Under the pieces are notes generated by a model. The model saw only the letters and a list, made by a program, of their open reading frames with translations, was not told where the DNA came from and searched no databases. A program made the position numbers and the translations under genes. 5,450 bases of DNA from Rickettsia typhi (GTDB taxonomy: Bacteria > Pseudomonadota > Alphaproteobacteria > Rickettsiales > UBA1997): NCBI GenBank assembly GCA_945898025.1, contig CAMDGT010000093.1, positions 1 to 5,450 of the forward strand, written 5' to 3'. Below are positions 1-4,950 of the stretch, one piece after another (the stretch's first letter is position 1; each line of letters opens with the position of its first letter).

Positions 1-129
1 AGAAGAAATGCCATCAGCACCAAGACCTACCCAAGCTAGAAATGCTATTAAAGAGATGCTGTGTCGAGTTTCACGATCAAAGGGATCACGAGGTTTTCCA
101 AGTAGGATGTTTCTAATTTTGGTTAGCAT
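1..129 (-). CDS. APC-superfamily amino acid permease, N-terminal fragment
   Basis: The gene starts at the ATG at 129-127 and runs off the left edge, giving only the first 43 residues. They begin MLTKIRNILLGKPRDPF and continue with a basic and acidic stretch (DRETRHS). A hydrophobic start of a membrane segment follows (SLIAFLAWVGLGADGISS). From memory, a short cytoplasmic leader ending in a Gly-Leu-Gly-Ala-Asp-Gly-(Leu/Ile)-Ser-Ser segment is typical of a branch of bacterial APC-superfamily permeases, where this is the start of helix 1. The start codon lies inside the 3' end of trpF, so the two genes overlap by 17 bases in different frames, which suggests translational coupling. A GGA lies about 11 bases upstream, a weak ribosome binding site. 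Substrate cannot be read from this fragment. Linkage to trpF makes an aromatic amino acid conceivable, but that is inference. The family call rests on one motif, so another polytopic transporter is possible. Confidence 0.62.
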   Translation of the reverse strand, partial: MLTKIRNILLGKPRDPFDRETRHSISLIAFLAWVGLGADGISS

Positions 130-766
130 TGTGAATTTTATCCATCAAACTTTCTATCATTTCTAATGACTTAACTCCTTTTTCTACTTCGACACCTGAA
201 GATATGTCGACCATTGTTGCTCCAGTTATTTTTAAGGCATCGTCAATATTTTTTATATTAATTCCACCAGCTAAAAACCAAGGCTTTCTTGAACGGAAAC
301 TTGAAAGCATTCTCCAATCAAAACTTCTACCAGAACCTCCAGATATAGTGCTAGGAGAACTCTTTAAAGGCTTACTATCAAAAAGATAGGCATCACAACA
401 TTTTTGAAACTTATGAACATTTCTTAAATCCGAAAAAGAAGATATTTGAAATGCTTTAATAATTTTTACTTTTGGAAAAATTTCTTGAATTTTTTCCAAA
501 AAACCAACTGTTTCTTTACCGTGAAATTGAAAGTATTGAGGCCTTAGAGTTTTATAAACTTTTTTTATAATTGTTAAATCAATATCTGCAAAAACTGCAA
601 CTTTATCAATTGTTGCAGGTATAGCCTTAGATAATTCTAAAGCCAAATCTGGCTCAATATATCTAGGCGATTCAGGACAAAAGACAAATCCTATGTAATT
701 TGCATGTTTTTTTATAGCAGAGGCAATTGATTCCTGGGTTTTAAAACCACATAATTTTACTTTCAT
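113..766 (-). CDS. trpF: Phosphoribosylanthranilate isomerase
   Basis: TrpF converts N-(5-phosphoribosyl)anthranilate to the 1-deoxyribulose-5-phosphate form, the third step from chorismate to tryptophan, as a cytoplasmic (beta/alpha)8 barrel. The 217-residue length suits a monofunctional enzyme. Visible motifs in order are KLCGF at 4-8 with the general-base Cys6, GFVFCPESPRY at 26-36, KVAVFAD at 55-61, QFHGKE at 80-85, and FDSK at 129-132 with the probable general-acid Asp130. After these come the phosphate-binding loop GGSGRSFDW at 143-151, FLAGGIN at 164-170 and DISSGVE at 187-193. All expected catalytic positions are present, so the enzyme should be active. The start is supported by an AGGA 9 bases upstream that overlaps the ybaB stop codon. 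The gene follows ybaB after 11 bases, and its last 17 bases overlap the downstream permease. No other trp gene is in the window, whereas trpF commonly sits beside trpB in alphaproteobacteria. Confidence 0.95.
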   Translation of the reverse strand: MKVKLCGFKTQESIASAIKKHANYIGFVFCPESPRYIEPDLALELSKAIPATIDKVAVFADIDLTIIKKVYKTLRPQYFQFHGKETVGFLEKIQEIFPKVKIIKAFQISSFSDLRNVHKFQKCCDAYLFDSKPLKSSPSTISGGSGRSFDWRMLSSFRSRKPWFLAGGINIKNIDDALKITGATMVDISSGVEVEKGVKSLEMIESLMDKIHNANQN

Positions 767-775
767 TTTTCAATT

Positions 776-779
776 TCCT
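776..779 (-). promoter_or_regulatory. Ribosome binding site of trpF
   Basis: On the minus strand the sequence TAGGAAATTGAAAA precedes the trpF ATG. AGGA is a good Shine-Dalgarno match with 9 bases before the start. Its first two bases are the last two of the ybaB TAG stop codon, so ribosomes ending ybaB translation terminate directly on the trpF initiation site. This is the clearest ribosome binding site in the window and supports co-translation of the pair. Confidence 0.6.
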
Positions 780-1092
780 ATAATTTAAAACCAAATGGAA
801 GCGAAACTCCGTTGGTGATAGATTTCATTGAATTTGCTGAATCTTCTTCAGCTTTTTTCTTTGCCTCATTAAAAGCAACAATTATTAAGTCTTCAAGGAT
901 GTCTTTTTCTGCTTTATTTAACAAAGATTCGTCTATTTCTATTTTTTTTGCATTTATATCTCCACTAATAGTGAATTTTATCATTCCGCCACCAGAACTA
1001 CCCTCAAATTCAGTTTTTGAAAGATCTTCTTGAGCTTGTTGCATTTTTTTTTCCATTTCTTGCGCTTGACGCATTAAAGATTTTATACTCAT
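778..1092 (-). CDS. ybaB: YbaB/EbfC family nucleoid-associated DNA-binding protein
   Basis: This is a small dimeric protein of the YbaB/EbfC family, which binds DNA as a tweezer-like homodimer and is thought to act in nucleoid organisation and gene regulation. The 104-residue length is typical. The N-terminal helix (residues 4-25) is rich in Gln, Met and Lys with the usual LMRQAQEMEKKMQQAQ pattern. The family string EGSSGGGMIKFTISG is at 30-44, followed by EIDESLL at 52-58, the helix EDLIIVAFNEAKKKA at 67-81, and a SLPFGFKL tail at 97-104. In many bacteria this gene lies between dnaX and recR. Here it is between rpsI and trpF, so that linkage is lost. A candidate promoter lies about 45 bases upstream. 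No strong Shine-Dalgarno sequence precedes the start. Confidence 0.95.
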   Translation of the reverse strand: MSIKSLMRQAQEMEKKMQQAQEDLSKTEFEGSSGGGMIKFTISGDINAKKIEIDESLLNKAEKDILEDLIIVAFNEAKKKAEEDSANSMKSITNGVSLPFGFKL

Positions 1093-1136
1093 ATTCTTTT
1101 AGTTTCTTGATAAATTAAATAATAAAAAAGAGAGCA

Positions 1137-1165
1137 ATTGTTTCGCTTAATTTTTTAATTGTCAA
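1137..1165 (-). promoter_or_regulatory. Candidate sigma70-type promoter for ybaB-trpF
   Basis: On the minus strand a perfect -35 TTGACA (1165-1160) is followed by a 17-base spacer and AACAAT (1142-1137), which matches 4 of 6 positions of the TATAAT consensus. Transcription would start near 1130, leaving a leader of roughly 40 bases before ybaB. It lies downstream of the hairpin that ends the rpsI unit, so position and spacing fit. The weak -10 and the AT-rich background limit confidence. Confidence 0.45.
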
Positions 1166-1265
1166 ACCTTAATATAAGTTTAGAACAATTAAAATGTTGT
1201 GTGAGTTAAAGAGTTATTAATTCTCTAGGCAAGGTGAATTAGTGGAGTTTTTCGTGGTTTGTAAG

Positions 1266-1293
1266 AGATTGAGGAAGGTAAAAGCCTCAATCT
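1266..1293 (-). terminator. Hairpin downstream of rpsI, possible transcription terminator
   Basis: AGATTGAGG at 1266-1274 and CCTCAATCT at 1285-1293 form a perfect 9-bp inverted repeat around a 10-base loop. It begins 11 bases after the rpsI stop, the expected place for the end of the rplM-rpsI transcript. It is one of the few GC-containing stems in the intergenic DNA. On the minus strand the bases after the stem are CTTACAAAC, not a U-tract, so it is not a canonical intrinsic terminator. It could instead protect the 3' end of the mRNA or act with Rho. The stem is seen directly; its function is inferred. Confidence 0.45.
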
Positions 1294-1304
1294 GAATAAT
1301 AAAA

Positions 1305-1775
1305 CTAACGTTTACGGTAAGTTTGAGCTTTACGAGCTTTTTTAAGACCATATTTTTTCCTTTCAACAACCCTAGAATCACGAGTTAAAAACCCGCCAGT
1401 TCTTAATAGTTGGTGATTAGAAGGATCAAATAAAACCAATGCTTTACTGATTCCATGAGCAACTGCGCCGGCTTGACCGCTTTTACCGCCACCATTAACT
1501 TGAGCTATAACATCAAATTTGTTGGTATTTTTGGTTGCATCAAAAGGATAACAAGATATGTTGAACAATATCTCTCTTCCAAGATAAAGCTTAGCATCCA
1601 TAGTATTTATTGTTATTTTACCAGAACCTTTTTTGATCCAAACTTTAGCGACCGCATTTTTTCTTTTCCCCGTAGCGTAAGATCTACCAAGAGAATCGAT
1701 TTTTTGTTTATATTTGTCTTGTTCAGAAGAATTTTTAGATTGTATTTCTAGTATTTTTTCTTTTATTATTGTCAT
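1305..1775 (-). CDS. rpsI: 30S ribosomal protein S9 (uS9)
   Basis: S9 sits in the head of the small ribosomal subunit, and its basic C-terminal tail reaches the P-site tRNA anticodon stem-loop. The 156 residues comprise a lineage-type N-terminal extension (about 1-28, Lys/Glu/Gln-rich) and then the conserved core. Visible strings are [19 protein letters not shown] at 30-48, [19 protein letters not shown] at 95-113 and [17 protein letters not shown] at 127-143. The Lys/Arg-rich tail [12 protein letters not shown] ends the protein. The universal C-terminal Lys-Arg is kept, but the usual Ser before it is Arg here. The extension is common in alphaproteobacterial S9. The gene follows rplM after 12 bases, the usual bacterial order, and is followed by a hairpin. 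The Shine-Dalgarno signal is weak. Confidence 0.98.
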   Translation of the reverse strand: MTIIKEKILEIQSKNSSEQDKYKQKIDSLGRSYATGKRKNAVAKVWIKKGSGKITINTMDAKLYLGREILFNISCYPFDATKNTNKFDVIAQVNGGGKSGQAGAVAHGISKALVLFDPSNHQLLRTGGFLTRDSRVVERKKYGLKKARKAQTYRKR

Positions 1776-1787
1776 ATTTATAAAACT

Positions 1788-2252
1788 TTAAGCATTTGAA
1801 TTTTTACGATTTAAACTTGCTATGTCAAGCTTTTGTGGAGTTTGAGCCTGATGTTTATGCTCTGAGCCTTTGTATATATAAAGCTTGGTCATTATGTCTC
1901 TTTGCAACGGACCACGGGATATCATTCTCGATACAGAGTTTTCAATTATTCTTTCTGGAAATTTTCCTTCGATTATTTCTCTAGCAGTTCTTTCTTTGAT
2001 TCCACCAGGATGACCAGTATGCCAGTAATATTTTTTATTCGCATATTTCTTCCCTGTGAATTTAACCTTTTCAGCGTTTATAATTATTACACAATCTCCA
2101 CAATCTATGTTTGGAGTGAAAGTTGCTTTATGTTTACCACGAATTATATTTGCTACTATTGCTGATAATCTGCCCACTACGAGATTTTCGGCATCGATAA
2201 GCCACCATTTTCTAGTTATTTCACTAGGCTTTGCTACATATGTTTTAAACAT
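1788..2252 (-). CDS. rplM: 50S ribosomal protein L13 (uL13)
   Basis: L13 is an early-assembly protein of the large subunit that binds 23S rRNA. The 154 residues match the family length. Conserved strings are [17 protein letters not shown] at 15-31, [20 protein letters not shown] at 39-58, KVKFTGKK at 62-69, [10 protein letters not shown] at 75-84, [11 protein letters not shown] at 109-119, and [16 protein letters not shown] at 124-139. The [11 protein letters not shown] loop departs slightly from the usual PKGxLGR pattern, with Gln in place of Gly. The gene is the first of the rplM-rpsI pair and is preceded by an unusually long 267-base non-coding stretch, where a candidate promoter and hairpins lie. 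L13 represses its own operon by binding the leader in some bacteria; whether it does so here is unknown. Confidence 0.98.
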   Translation of the reverse strand: MFKTYVAKPSEITRKWWLIDAENLVVGRLSAIVANIIRGKHKATFTPNIDCGDCVIIINAEKVKFTGKKYANKKYYWHTGHPGGIKERTAREIIEGKFPERIIENSVSRMISRGPLQRDIMTKLYIYKGSEHKHQAQTPQKLDIASLNRKNSNA

Positions 2253-2339
2253 TTTTTATAAATATATAAGTAAATTAGGAATTTGTTAAAAATAACAACA
2301 AAAATAAAATGATTTTTATAATACAGAAACATTAAGTTT

Positions 2340-2361
2340 GGTATAAAAGTGGGTTTATACC
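2340..2361 (-). repeat. Inverted repeat in the rplM leader
   Basis: GGTATAAA (2340-2347) and TTTATACC (2354-2361) form a perfect 8-bp stem with a 6-base loop, CCCACT on the minus strand. It lies about 90 bases upstream of rplM and would be within the transcribed leader if the promoter at 2427-2455 is used. On the plus strand it is followed by a T-rich run, but no plus-strand gene ends here. On the minus strand no T-tract follows. It may be an operator or leader hairpin, or chance in AT-rich DNA. Confidence 0.35.
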
Positions 2362-2426
2362 TCTTATTTTTAAGTAGAAAACTAAGCAAAACACTACTAA
2401 AAAGCTCTGCAATTAAATCTACCAAA

Positions 2427-2455
2427 AATTTAATTATTATTTTCTTATTAGTCAA
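2427..2455 (-). promoter_or_regulatory. Candidate promoter for rplM-rpsI
   Basis: On the minus strand TTGACT (2455-2450, 5 of 6 to the -35 consensus) is followed by a 17-base spacer and TAAATT (2432-2427, 4 of 6 to the -10). Use of this site would give a leader of roughly 165 bases before rplM. A competing TATTAT box closer to the gene, in the segment around 2315-2325, would give a shorter leader. AT-rich sequence produces such matches easily, so this is tentative. Confidence 0.35.
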
Positions 2456-2519
2456 TAAGTTTTTTAAATTTTAAATAAAATAAATTTATAACACCATTCA
2501 AATAACAAGAGACAAAAAC

Positions 2520-3320
2520 TTAATCTCCTATTATTCCACCAATTTTTATAGGAAATATGCTTTTTGCCAAACCGTCATTATTGATTTCAACTATAGTGCC
2601 ACATAATGTTCCTGAGCCTTGAGCGGGTTTCATTTTTCCAAATTTTCTTTTATAAACAAAAGATTTTATTGGAATATCTTGATCCATCCCGATAACAGAA
2701 TCATAATCTCCGCACATTCCTGCATCGGTTTGATAGGCGGTTCCAAATTTCATAACATGACAATCATTAGTTGGAATGTGTGTGTGAGTACCAATTACTG
2801 CACTAACTTTTCCATCTAAAAACTTAGCAAGTGCCATTTTTTCCGATGTTGCTTCGGCATGAAAATCAATGAAAATTGCATCAACATCTTTTCCTAGAAC
2901 ATTATTTTCAATGATTGATTTTACGGCATCAAACGGACAATCAACTTGATATTTTATAAAAACTTGTCCAAGCAAATGTATTACCATAATTTTTTTTTGA
3001 CCTCTAGTGGTAAATATTTTCACTCCATTGCCGGGGGTGCTCTTTGGAAAATTAAGAGGCCTTAGTAAATATTGACTCTCATTGATAAAATTGGTTATTT
3101 CGCTTTGATCCCAAATATGGTCTCCTCCCGTTAAAACATCTGCACCAAGTTTAATGAATTCTTCGTAAGTATTTTTATTGATTCCAAAGCCACCAGAAGC
3201 ATTGTCGCAATTGATAATTGTGAAGTCAATTTGATGTTGTTGTTTTATTTTTTCTATATTTTCTGCAATCGCATTTCTTCCAGACCTACCAACTACATCT
3301 CCACAAAAAAGGATTTTCAT
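2520..3320 (-). CDS. ymdB: YmdB-family metallophosphoesterase (TIGR00282 type)
   Basis: This family of binuclear-metal phosphodiesterases is best known from Bacillus YmdB, which hydrolyses 2',3'-cyclic nucleotides and affects RNA turnover and cell-fate decisions. The 266 residues cover the whole family. Motifs in order are GDVVGRSGR at 7-15 with metal ligand Asp8, INCDNASGGFGI at 36-47, TGGDHIWDQ at 64-72, RPLNFPKSTPGNG at 87-99, FIDFHAEATSEK at 150-161, GTHTHIPT at 177-184, and DAGMCGDYDSVIGMD at 199-213. His68, His154, His179 and His181 match ligands in Bacillus YmdB. Two positions differ from that protein: Glu39 is Asp and Asn67 is Asp. The DAGMCGDYDS string resembles alphaproteobacterial homologues. 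The gene starts 24 bases after the reductase gene on the same strand, so the two may be co-transcribed. The physiological substrate in this organism is unknown. Confidence 0.9.
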   Translation of the reverse strand: MKILFCGDVVGRSGRNAIAENIEKIKQQHQIDFTIINCDNASGGFGINKNTYEEFIKLGADVLTGGDHIWDQSEITNFINESQYLLRPLNFPKSTPGNGVKIFTTRGQKKIMVIHLLGQVFIKYQVDCPFDAVKSIIENNVLGKDVDAIFIDFHAEATSEKMALAKFLDGKVSAVIGTHTHIPTNDCHVMKFGTAYQTDAGMCGDYDSVIGMDQDIPIKSFVYKRKFGKMKPAQGSGTLCGTIVEINNDGLAKSIFPIKIGGIIGD

Positions 3321-3344
3321 ATTTTTATTTATTGCTTGATTAAC

Positions 3345-4352
3345 TTAAATTCCTTTACTAGTTGAATATTCAAAGTGAAATATTTGATCTGGGTAAACCG
3401 CCTTGTAAGCATCATGACAAGCACTTGCAGATTCAGCGAAGCCAGTTAAAATCAGTTTTAATTTATTTTTATAGTGAGCTATATCACCAACTGCATAAAT
3501 TCCTTCTATTGAAGTTTTCATTGTCGATTGCTCAACCTCAATAAAGTTTTTATGAAGATTTAAGCCCCAATCAACAATTGGACCAAGCTCCATTGATAAA
3601 CCAAAAAATGCCAATAAATAATCTGCTTCTATTTTTTTAATATTACCATCAAAATCTTTTACAAGAACTTCTTTTATCATGCCATCTGTTCCATTTATTG
3701 CATCAAGTTGAAAAGGAGTAACTAATTCGATTTTACCTTGACTAGCAAGATTTTTTAAACGATAAGAGTTTTCTGGTGAGGATCTAAATTTATCTCTACG
3801 ATGAACTACGAAAATTTTTTCAGCAATTTCTGATAAATTTAAAGCCCAATCAACTGCGGAATCTCCACCTCCAGCAATTACAACTCTTTTATTTTTAAAT
3901 TCTGCTTTTGAACGAACAGAATAAAATAGACTTTTTCCTTCGAAATCGCTAATATTTTCAAGCGGTGGACGATGAGGACCAAAGGCACCACAACCAGCAG
4001 CAATAATAACAACCTTGCAATTAATTTCATTATTTTTTGAAGTTACAACAGTAAATGTTTTATCGGGATTTTGTATTAGTTTTTCCACTCTTTGATTCAA
4101 GTGATAAAATGGGTCGAATGGCTCTGCTTGAGCTTCAAGCCTTTCTATCAATTCGCTCGCCAAAATTTTAGGGCAAGCAGGTATGTCGTAAATTGGTTTT
4201 TCTGGATATAGAGCCGAGCATTGTCCACCTATAACCTCCAAAGTATCTACAATATGGCACTTAATTTTTAACATACCAGCTTCAAAAATTGTAAATAAAC
4301 CAACTGGTCCAGAGCCTATTATCACCATATCAGTGTTATAAATATTTGACAT
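3345..4352 (-). CDS. Ferredoxin--NADP+ reductase, type 2 (thioredoxin-reductase-like)
   Basis: This flavoenzyme moves electrons between NADPH and ferredoxin, probably feeding Fe-S cluster assembly and other ferredoxin-dependent steps. The 335 residues show the two-nucleotide-domain fold. The FAD Rossmann motif IIGSGPVGLF is at 11-20, followed by GGQCSALYPEKPIYDIPA at 42-59. The NADPH motif is VIAGGGDSAVDWA at 158-170, and VVHRRDKFR at 182-190 holds the arginines expected to bind the 2'-phosphate. The second FAD motif, GIYAVGD, is at 284-290, then LKLILTGFAESA and the tail FHFEYSTSKGI. There is no CxxC redox pair in the pyridine nucleotide domain, which separates it from true thioredoxin reductase. 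It strongly resembles the Rickettsia enzyme, including the IGGQC, YPEKPIYDIPA and EYST strings. It is the first gene of the minus-strand block, divergent from the plus-strand pair, with ymdB 24 bases downstream. Confidence 0.93.
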   Translation of the reverse strand: MSNIYNTDMVIIGSGPVGLFTIFEAGMLKIKCHIVDTLEVIGGQCSALYPEKPIYDIPACPKILASELIERLEAQAEPFDPFYHLNQRVEKLIQNPDKTFTVVTSKNNEINCKVVIIAAGCGAFGPHRPPLENISDFEGKSLFYSVRSKAEFKNKRVVIAGGGDSAVDWALNLSEIAEKIFVVHRRDKFRSSPENSYRLKNLASQGKIELVTPFQLDAINGTDGMIKEVLVKDFDGNIKKIEADYLLAFFGLSMELGPIVDWGLNLHKNFIEVEQSTMKTSIEGIYAVGDIAHYKNKLKLILTGFAESASACHDAYKAVYPDQIFHFEYSTSKGI

Positions 4353-4453
4353 TTTATTTTAATTTAGTTATTAAATTTATTTTAAGCTAAACAATAGTTA
4401 TTTTTTTTAAAATGAAATAATTATTTAAAAAAATATTGCTTTTTATTTTCTTA

Positions 4454-4480
4454 TTTACAAAATTATAGTTTAAATACAAT
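4454..4480 (+). promoter_or_regulatory. Candidate promoter for the 132-residue protein gene and ubiB
   Basis: TTTACA at 4454-4459 (5 of 6 to the -35 consensus) and TACAAT at 4475-4480 (5 of 6 to the -10) are separated by 15 bases, slightly short of optimal. The expected start near 4487 would leave a leader of roughly 58 bases before the ATG at 4545. The AT-rich context lowers confidence. Confidence 0.35.
4462..4467 (-). promoter_or_regulatory. Candidate -10 element for the reductase gene
   Basis: The minus strand reads a perfect TATAAT at 4467-4462, which would give a leader of roughly 100 bases before the reductase ATG at 4352. No good -35 hexamer lies at the normal distance. An alternative pair, TTGTAA followed 17 bases later by AATATT, lies just downstream. 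The box overlaps the spacer of the rightward candidate promoter, so the two would compete for polymerase if both are real. Confidence 0.28.
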
Positions 4481-4544
4481 ATCGATTTTTTAATAAAGAT
4501 CTATTTGATTCATACTAATAAATTTACAAATTCACACAAATTCA

Positions 4545-4943
4545 ATGATATCAATTATTAATATTTTAGTACTAAGAACAGTTATACTAATGGCTTCCGG
4601 TATTTTTTCAGTTGCTTTTGTCATGCTAATGGTTGGCATTATAACCATTGACGATATAGTAAAAATACTAAACCTTTCACCCGATGCTGCCAATGCATTG
4701 AGAGTTATATTTTCAAGATTCCAAGAAGTAACAAATAACTTAATTCATATTGCAGGTCAATTACTCAATAATTTAGTTGCCTGGACTGGCACTGAAATAG
4801 ACACCTCTAAGTTGGTTAATATTAATCACAATACCCAGCCTGCATTTACAAGTGACCCAGTTGTAGATAGTAATCAAATTCCAAATTCTGGAGCGACAGA
4901 AGTTTCTCAACAAAATCCAGCAGAAGCAGCGGAAAAATATTAA
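4545..4943 (+). CDS. Unrecognised membrane-anchored protein upstream of ubiB
   Basis: I do not recognise this 132-residue protein. Residues about 8-35 are strongly hydrophobic (ILVLRTVILMASGIFSVAFV and onward) and probably form one membrane helix or an uncleaved signal anchor. Residues 36-80 look helical and partly amphipathic (DDIVKILNLSPDAANALRV and the following NNLIHIAGQLLNNLVAW). Residues from about 82 onward are a low-complexity tail rich in Ser, Thr, Asn, Gln, Pro and Ala, probably disordered. There are no cysteines. The ATG at 4545 has no clear Shine-Dalgarno sequence; an internal ATG at 4590 (Met16) would cut the hydrophobic segment and is less likely. The stop is only 7 bases before ubiB on the same strand, so the two are probably co-transcribed and translationally coupled, which hints at a role near UbiB in the inner membrane. 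That link is inference; no catalytic motif is visible. Confidence 0.72.
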   Translation: MISIINILVLRTVILMASGIFSVAFVMLMVGIITIDDIVKILNLSPDAANALRVIFSRFQEVTNNLIHIAGQLLNNLVAWTGTEIDTSKLVNINHNTQPAFTSDPVVDSNQIPNSGATEVSQQNPAEAAEKY

Positions 4944-4950
4944 TTAAATA

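Larger units (their letters stand above)
2253..2519. other. Intergenic region between ymdB and rplM
   Basis: This 267-base AT-rich spacer separates the ymdB stop from the rplM start. Besides the inverted repeat at 2340-2361 and the promoter candidate at 2427-2455, it contains an AT-only inverted repeat, AATTAAAT (2411-2418) and ATTTAATT (2428-2435). I found no tRNA-like structure, and no strong intrinsic terminator after ymdB, although the minus strand directly downstream of ymdB is T-rich. A 73-codon minus-strand open frame crosses it but looks spurious. Confidence 0.5.
4353..4544. other. Divergent intergenic region with candidate promoters
   Basis: This very AT-rich 192-base spacer must supply promoters for the reductase (leftward) and the plus-strand pair (rightward). 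It contains an imperfect AT-only inverted repeat, TATTTTTTTTAAA (4399-4411) against TTTAAAAAAATA (4424-4435), and the palindrome AATAATTATT around 4417-4426. These could bend or melt DNA but may simply reflect base composition. No RNA gene or additional open frame is apparent. Confidence 0.5.

Noticed and set aside
1..129. trpB as the gene downstream of trpF
   Set aside because: The 43 residues lack any tryptophan synthase beta N-terminal pattern and lead into a membrane helix.
1203..1216. Two copies of GAGTTA separated by two bases in the rpsI-ybaB spacer, considered as an operator
   Set aside because: Only two short copies with no symmetry and no placement over the candidate promoter; not distinguishable from chance.
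1093..1304. Possible small RNA or tRNA in the rpsI-ybaB spacer
   Set aside because: No cloverleaf arms or T-loop motif on either strand. Apart from the hairpin after rpsI and a promoter candidate, nothing supports an RNA gene.
2411..2435. AATTAAAT ... ATTTAATT inverted repeat, 9-base loop
   Set aside because: It consists of A and T only, so chance is likely in this background, and it is not followed by a T-tract suitable for terminating ymdB. It also overlaps the candidate -10 of rplM.
2234..2455. 73-codon minus-strand open frame between ymdB and rplM, hydrophobic and overlapping the rplM start by 19 bases
   Set aside because: Its composition (Phe, Leu, Ile, Lys, Tyr) is what AT-rich non-coding DNA gives. 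It spans the promoter candidate and inverted repeats, has no Shine-Dalgarno sequence and resembles no family.
3345..4352. Thioredoxin reductase (trxB) as the identity of the flavoprotein
   Set aside because: The CxxC redox-active pair expected after the NADPH motif is absent, and the C-terminal extension ending FHFEYSTSKGI matches type-2 ferredoxin-NADP+ reductases.
4399..4435. Imperfect T8/A7 inverted repeat in the divergent region
   Set aside because: It has only A and T and a one-base mismatch in arm length. It could be a terminator-like or bent-DNA element, but no gene ends here, so base composition explains it adequately.
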